Positions 5,867-8,699 of a stretch of DNA of 8,699 bases are shown here, piece by piece (within the stretch, counting starts at the first letter, position 1; each line of letters begins with the position of its first letter). Below the pieces are notes generated by a model. That model did not search any database, was not told where the DNA came from, and saw nothing but the letters and a program-made list of their open reading frames with translations. Source of the DNA: Candidatus Sumerlaeota bacterium (GTDB lineage: Bacteria > CG03 > SLGR01); contig SLGR01000119.1 in the NCBI GenBank assembly GCA_007136585.1, positions 1 to 8,699 of the forward strand, written 5' to 3'. The translations under genes and the position numbers were made by a program.

Positions 5867-7261
5867 CTGAATAAAACCGTTTTAAAGAACACTCTGAAGA
5901 TATTCTTCGCGGCCTCTATCCTGGCCGTTTTATTAACCTGCAGCTCCTCTGCCGCCTCGGAGAATATAAGGGTTTTCTTTAACCAGCCGGAGCATTTGTC
6001 CGGTAATATCCGGGGATCCCATCCCGGGATGTCGGTGGAAGAGCCTTTGTTTTTTCTTATAGAGTCGGCTCAATCCGGTGATACCCTCTATGCCTGTTTC
6101 TACCGGATGAGCTGTGTGGATATCGCTGAGGCTTTCAATGATGCCACAGACAGGGGGGTATCGGTATATTTTATCACCGATGACGACTACGGGAATACGG
6201 GCGCTTACAGCATGCTTGACTCCACTAACGTAATGATGGGAAACAGTTCGAATTTTATGCATAACAAGTTCCTTGTTCTTAAAAGCAGCGCTGTCTGGGT
6301 CTCTTCTGCCAACCTCACCGAAAACGGGCTCTTAAATGAAAATAATAACGCTCTTCTGATTTATTCCCGTGAACTTGCCGATGTATACGAGAGGGAGTTT
6401 CTCCATATGTGGGAGGGTAACTTCTCAGGAGACAAGGACCTTGATGAGCATACGCCGGCAAGAGTAACCGTTGACGGGGTTGATATTGAGGTTAATTTTT
6501 CGCCCTATGTAACGGCAACTCACAACAGTTCAAGTCTTATTGAGCGCTTGATAGATTCTGCCTCAGATTCGGTCTTTTTCAGTATCTTTACTTTTTCCTT
6601 TAACGAGACAAGGATAAAAAACGCCCTGCGCCGGGCACGTTTGAGGGGAGTGGAGGTTAAGGGAGTAGTGGATAGCTCCCAGGGTACCTCGCGTGAAACC
6701 CGGAGGAGGCTTATTAAGGACGGGATGGATATTCTGCTGGACGGAAACCCCTATAACCTGCACCACAAGTTTGCCGTTATTGACCACGGCACTGAAGATG
6801 CTCTGGTTATAACCGGATCCTATAACTGGACCCCGGACGCAAACAGCGTACACGACGAGAACTTTCTTGTAATACACTCAACTGCCGTTGCTTCCCTTTA
6901 CTGGCAGGAGTTTCAGAATAACTACTCCGTTGCGGTAGGGGGTGAGGCGACGCGGGGCGATTCGGCGGTAGATGATGTGATAGTATACCCGTCTCCGGCG
7001 CGGGATACGGAGAAGGTTACCTTAGGGTATACTCTTTCCTCGGCTGTTTCCGAAGTTGAAGTAAGAGTGTACACCCTTTCAGGTGAAGAGGTGATTTCAA
7101 TCTCCCCCGGGTTCTACCCGGGAGCGGATAACGAAATTATCTGGGATCTTAAGAACTCTTCCGGGAATAGTGTGGCAGGCGGGCTTTATTTCCTTAAGGT
7201 GACGGCCACTACAGGGGACGGGGATTTCTCGGAAACAGAGAAATTCGCGGTTATAAGATGA
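5867..7261 (+). CDS. Exported phospholipase-D-superfamily (HKD) protein with T9SS/FlgD-like C-terminal domain; CTG start proposed
   Basis: This is a 464-aa reading from CTG 5867. The first standard start, TTG 5996, gives 421 aa but loses an in-frame signal peptide (LNKTVLKNTLKIFFAASILAVL..., cleavage near SAAS|EN) and the first strand ENIRVFF. AGGAAA lies 6 nt before the CTG. The protein has two PLD-like halves. The second has a full motif: H299-x-K301-x4-D306 (HHKFAVID), then TGSYNWT (G317, S318, N320) and HDENF. The first keeps H132-N-K134, but the Asp is Lys139 and the GS is SS (SSANLT), so it is partly degenerate. PLD enzymes form a pseudo-dimeric site from both His residues, so activity is plausible. 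Substrates in the family include phospholipids and DNA/RNA (Nuc type). About 367-464 is a FlgD-like C-terminus (DDVIVYPSPA, GGLYFLKV, FAVIR) typical of sorted surface proteins. The stop overlaps the next start (ATGA). Confidence 0.8.
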   Translation: MNKTVLKNTLKIFFAASILAVLLTCSSSAASENIRVFFNQPEHLSGNIRGSHPGMSVEEPLFFLIESAQSGDTLYACFYRMSCVDIAEAFNDATDRGVSVYFITDDDYGNTGAYSMLDSTNVMMGNSSNFMHNKFLVLKSSAVWVSSANLTENGLLNENNNALLIYSRELADVYEREFLHMWEGNFSGDKDLDEHTPARVTVDGVDIEVNFSPYVTATHNSSSLIERLIDSASDSVFFSIFTFSFNETRIKNALRRARLRGVEVKGVVDSSQGTSRETRRRLIKDGMDILLDGNPYNLHHKFAVIDHGTEDALVITGSYNWTPDANSVHDENFLVIHSTAVASLYWQEFQNNYSVAVGGEATRGDSAVDDVIVYPSPARDTEKVTLGYTLSSAVSEVEVRVYTLSGEEVISISPGFYPGADNEIIWDLKNSSGNSVAGGLYFLKVTATTGDGDFSETEKFAVIR

Positions 7262-8172
7262 GAAGAGCGCTGTTCGTACTTTGTTTATTCGCCTCTCTGG
7301 TTACCGGGGAGGTTTACGCCGGGGCCGGGACCACGGCGGCGAACTTCCTGAAACTCCCGTTCGGGGCGAGGAGTTCGGCCCTGGGGTCCAGTTTTACGGC
7401 CTTTGCCGAAGGGCCGGAGGCCCTTTACCATAACCCGGCCGGGCTGGCAAACGGTGTATTCAACGAGGGCAGGGCCGTATTCAGTAAATGGATACAGGGG
7501 ACTTATTTCGGGCAGGCCGCCTATAGGCACGGTCTGGACTCCGGCGGGTTCGGGGCGGGGATAACTTATTTTAACTCGGGGGAGATAACCCGGAGAGACC
7601 TTGGAAGGAGAAAGACCGGGAGCTACAGTTTTCAGTCCGCTGCCATTGACGCGGGGCAGGGGCTCAGGGTCTCGGAATCCCTGAACCTGGGACTTGCTCT
7701 CAGGTTCATCTGGGAGTCTGTTGACGGGGAGCAGGTTAACGCACTTGCCGGAGGGATGGGGGCTCAGTATACCCGGCAGCTTAGCGAGGCGCATCTCCTG
7801 CGGGCGGGGGTTTCACTGGAAAACCTCGGGACGGAGATGGGGCATGACGGGAAGTACCCTCTTCCGGCTGTTCTTAGGGTAGGGGTTGGAGATATTCTTT
7901 TTGACGGATTACTCAGCGCTTCCACGAGTATAAACTACTATTTCAATGAAGAGAACTTCAGCGGGGGAGTTGGAGTGGAATATTCCCCGGTGGAACTTCT
8001 TGACCTGAGGGCCGGGTACCGGTTCGGGGAGGGTTCCCCGACACCGTATGGTTTTACCGCAGGGATAGGGATAAGATATGTTGATGATATGGAATATGTT
8101 TTTGATATCAGTTCCGGATATATGGGTGATCTCGGGTTTACGGTTATGGCTGGGACAGGGGTAGCTTTCTGA
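7258..8172 (+). CDS. PorV/PorQ family outer-membrane protein
   Basis: This 304-aa protein has its ATG inside the ATGA overlap with the PLD gene, so coupled translation is likely. The signal peptide is residues 1-21 (EVYA|GAG). The mature start is classic for PorV/PorQ-type proteins: GAGTTAANFLKLPFGARSSA with LGSSFTAFA following, then EALYHNPAGLA (about 55-65). Repeated Gly/aromatic amphipathic strands follow, and the chain ends with Phe (GTGVAF), fitting BAM-assembled barrels. The family includes PorV, the T9SS cargo shuttle, and PorQ, an attachment-complex component. The protein matches the family pattern better than the barrel at 3694-4656, to which it is a distant paralogue. Its place directly behind an exported protein with a sorting-like domain suggests that protein is its cargo; that link is inferred. 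Confidence 0.87.
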   Translation: MRRALFVLCLFASLVTGEVYAGAGTTAANFLKLPFGARSSALGSSFTAFAEGPEALYHNPAGLANGVFNEGRAVFSKWIQGTYFGQAAYRHGLDSGGFGAGITYFNSGEITRRDLGRRKTGSYSFQSAAIDAGQGLRVSESLNLGLALRFIWESVDGEQVNALAGGMGAQYTRQLSEAHLLRAGVSLENLGTEMGHDGKYPLPAVLRVGVGDILFDGLLSASTSINYYFNEENFSGGVGVEYSPVELLDLRAGYRFGEGSPTPYGFTAGIGIRYVDDMEYVFDISSGYMGDLGFTVMAGTGVAF

Positions 8173-8699
8173 TGATTAAGTTCTTAAAAGTACTGTTAAT
8201 TGCGCCGTTTATTGGTTTTTTTCTCTTTGATCCGGCCTTGCCGGCCGGAAACAGAGGCCCACGTGAGGAGCTCAGCGCAAGAAGAGGAAGCCCCTCGGAT
8301 TACGAGGTCTCGGAAGATGATATGGTCGTTACCTTTATTGATGTCGGGCAGGGTAACGCGGTTCTTGTTGAAGCTCCTTCCGGGAAGACTCTTCTTTACG
8401 ATGCCGGGGGGCGTCCGGAATGGATGACCTCCTCCTGGGACCCGGGAATGGAGATCGTGGTTCCTTTTTTGCGGGAACTCGGAATAGAGAGGATAGATTA
8501 CGCGGTGATGTCCCACGCTCACGGGGACCATATCGGCGGGTTCCCGGCAGTTTTATATAACTTTGAGGTCGGGGAGTTCATTGATCCGGGGTTTCCCCAC
8601 CAGAGCAGCCTATATGAGGAACTGCTTGAAATAGTTGAAGAGCTTGAGATTACCTACAGGGTCCTGAGAGAAGGGGACGGGGAGAAGATAGACCTAGGG
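8172..8699 (+). CDS. Exported ComEC/Rec2-type metallo-beta-lactamase protein (5' part, truncated by window edge)
   Basis: The first 176 codons are present; the gene runs off the right edge. ATG 8172 overlaps the preceding TGA by one base (TGATG), with AGGGG (8157-8161) 10 nt upstream. Residues 1-25 form a signal peptide (ALPA|GN), followed by a polar linker to about residue 50. The MBL domain then starts with the ComEC-type strand VVTFIDVGQGNAVLVEAPSG (about 52-71), LLYDAGG (74-80), VVPFLRELGIERIDYAVM (96-113) and the metal-binding motif SHAHGDHIGG (114-123; H115, H117, D119, H120). Such domains occur as the C-terminal nuclease-like part of the DNA-uptake channel ComEC, and as stand-alone exported proteins, often with a lamin-tail domain. 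No ComEC membrane helices precede it, so this is a stand-alone form. A nuclease or phosphodiesterase role is likely but unproven. Confidence 0.85.
   Translation, partial: MIKFLKVLLIAPFIGFFLFDPALPAGNRGPREELSARRGSPSDYEVSEDDMVVTFIDVGQGNAVLVEAPSGKTLLYDAGGRPEWMTSSWDPGMEIVVPFLRELGIERIDYAVMSHAHGDHIGGFPAVLYNFEVGEFIDPGFPHQSSLYEELLEIVEELEITYRVLREGDGEKIDLG

Noticed and set aside
5996-5998. TTG as start of the PLD gene
   Set aside because: It would remove an in-frame signal peptide and the first beta strand, has no good ribosome-binding site, and leaves a 141-nt gap in an otherwise tightly packed operon.
5933-6262. 109-aa minus-strand open frame covering the PLD gene start
   Set aside because: It is antisense to the signal peptide and first PLD strands, which make better biological sense.
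7285-7794. 169-aa minus-strand open frame
   Set aside because: It lies fully antisense to the well-supported PorV/PorQ gene. The frame is Pro/Gly/Arg-rich with no domain pattern, as expected from the complement of GC-rich coding DNA.
8196-8531. Overlapping open frames on both strands (minus 8196-8531, plus 8200-8427)
   Set aside because: Both are shadows of the MBL gene, whose motifs DVGQGN and HAHGDH are unmistakable in the frame starting at 8172.
1-8699. CRISPR array, tRNA/rRNA, insertion sequence or phage genes
   Set aside because: No regularly spaced repeats, no tRNA cloverleaf or rRNA-like stretch and no transposase, integrase or phage protein was seen in reading both strands.

Overview
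The window looks like chromosomal DNA of a diderm (Gram-negative type) bacterium, probably from an uncultured or candidate phylum. Two genes encode PorV/PorQ-like outer-membrane barrels ending in Phe. At least five products carry export signals, and two exported proteins end in FlgD-like beta domains resembling type IX secretion (T9SS) sorting domains. Codon use is rich in AGG and ATA. This combination recalls Elusimicrobiota, Omnitrophota or FCB-group genomes, but that placement is an inference from style. No rRNA, tRNA, CRISPR array or mobile element was recognised.

Layout. Positions 1-210 hold the 3' end of a plus-strand gene of unknown function. It converges on a small AT-rich minus-strand gene (235-603) whose product resembles a PH/GRAM-like domain. 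The AT-rich gap 604-811 holds a good sigma-70-type promoter, two short palindromes and a direct repeat. From 812 to the right edge, six plus-strand genes are packed with overlaps or gaps of at most 12 nt, so they read as one operon: (i) a 961-aa secreted multidomain protein (beta-sandwich, X2, carbohydrate-binding-like, FN3 and C-terminal sorting-like domains); (ii) a PorV/FadL-like barrel; (iii) a 398-aa exported protein built from four SpoVG-like domains; (iv) an exported phospholipase-D-superfamily protein with a sorting-like C-terminus, whose best start is a CTG; (v) a second PorV/PorQ-like barrel; (vi) an exported ComEC-type metallo-beta-lactamase protein, cut by the window edge.

How they may work together. 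The order 'sorting-domain cargo then barrel' occurs twice, each time joined by a 4-nt ATGA overlap. In known T9SS, PorV is the outer-membrane shuttle for cargo with a C-terminal domain, so each barrel may serve the cargo encoded just upstream. Three other products belong to families with nucleic-acid-acting members: SpoVG (DNA/RNA binding), PLD (Nuc-type nucleases among others) and the ComEC-type MBL domain. A surface machine that binds and processes extracellular nucleic acid is therefore a plausible hypothesis. The most unusual single feature is the exported four-domain SpoVG-like protein, because SpoVG is normally a single-domain cytoplasmic protein of about 85-100 aa.
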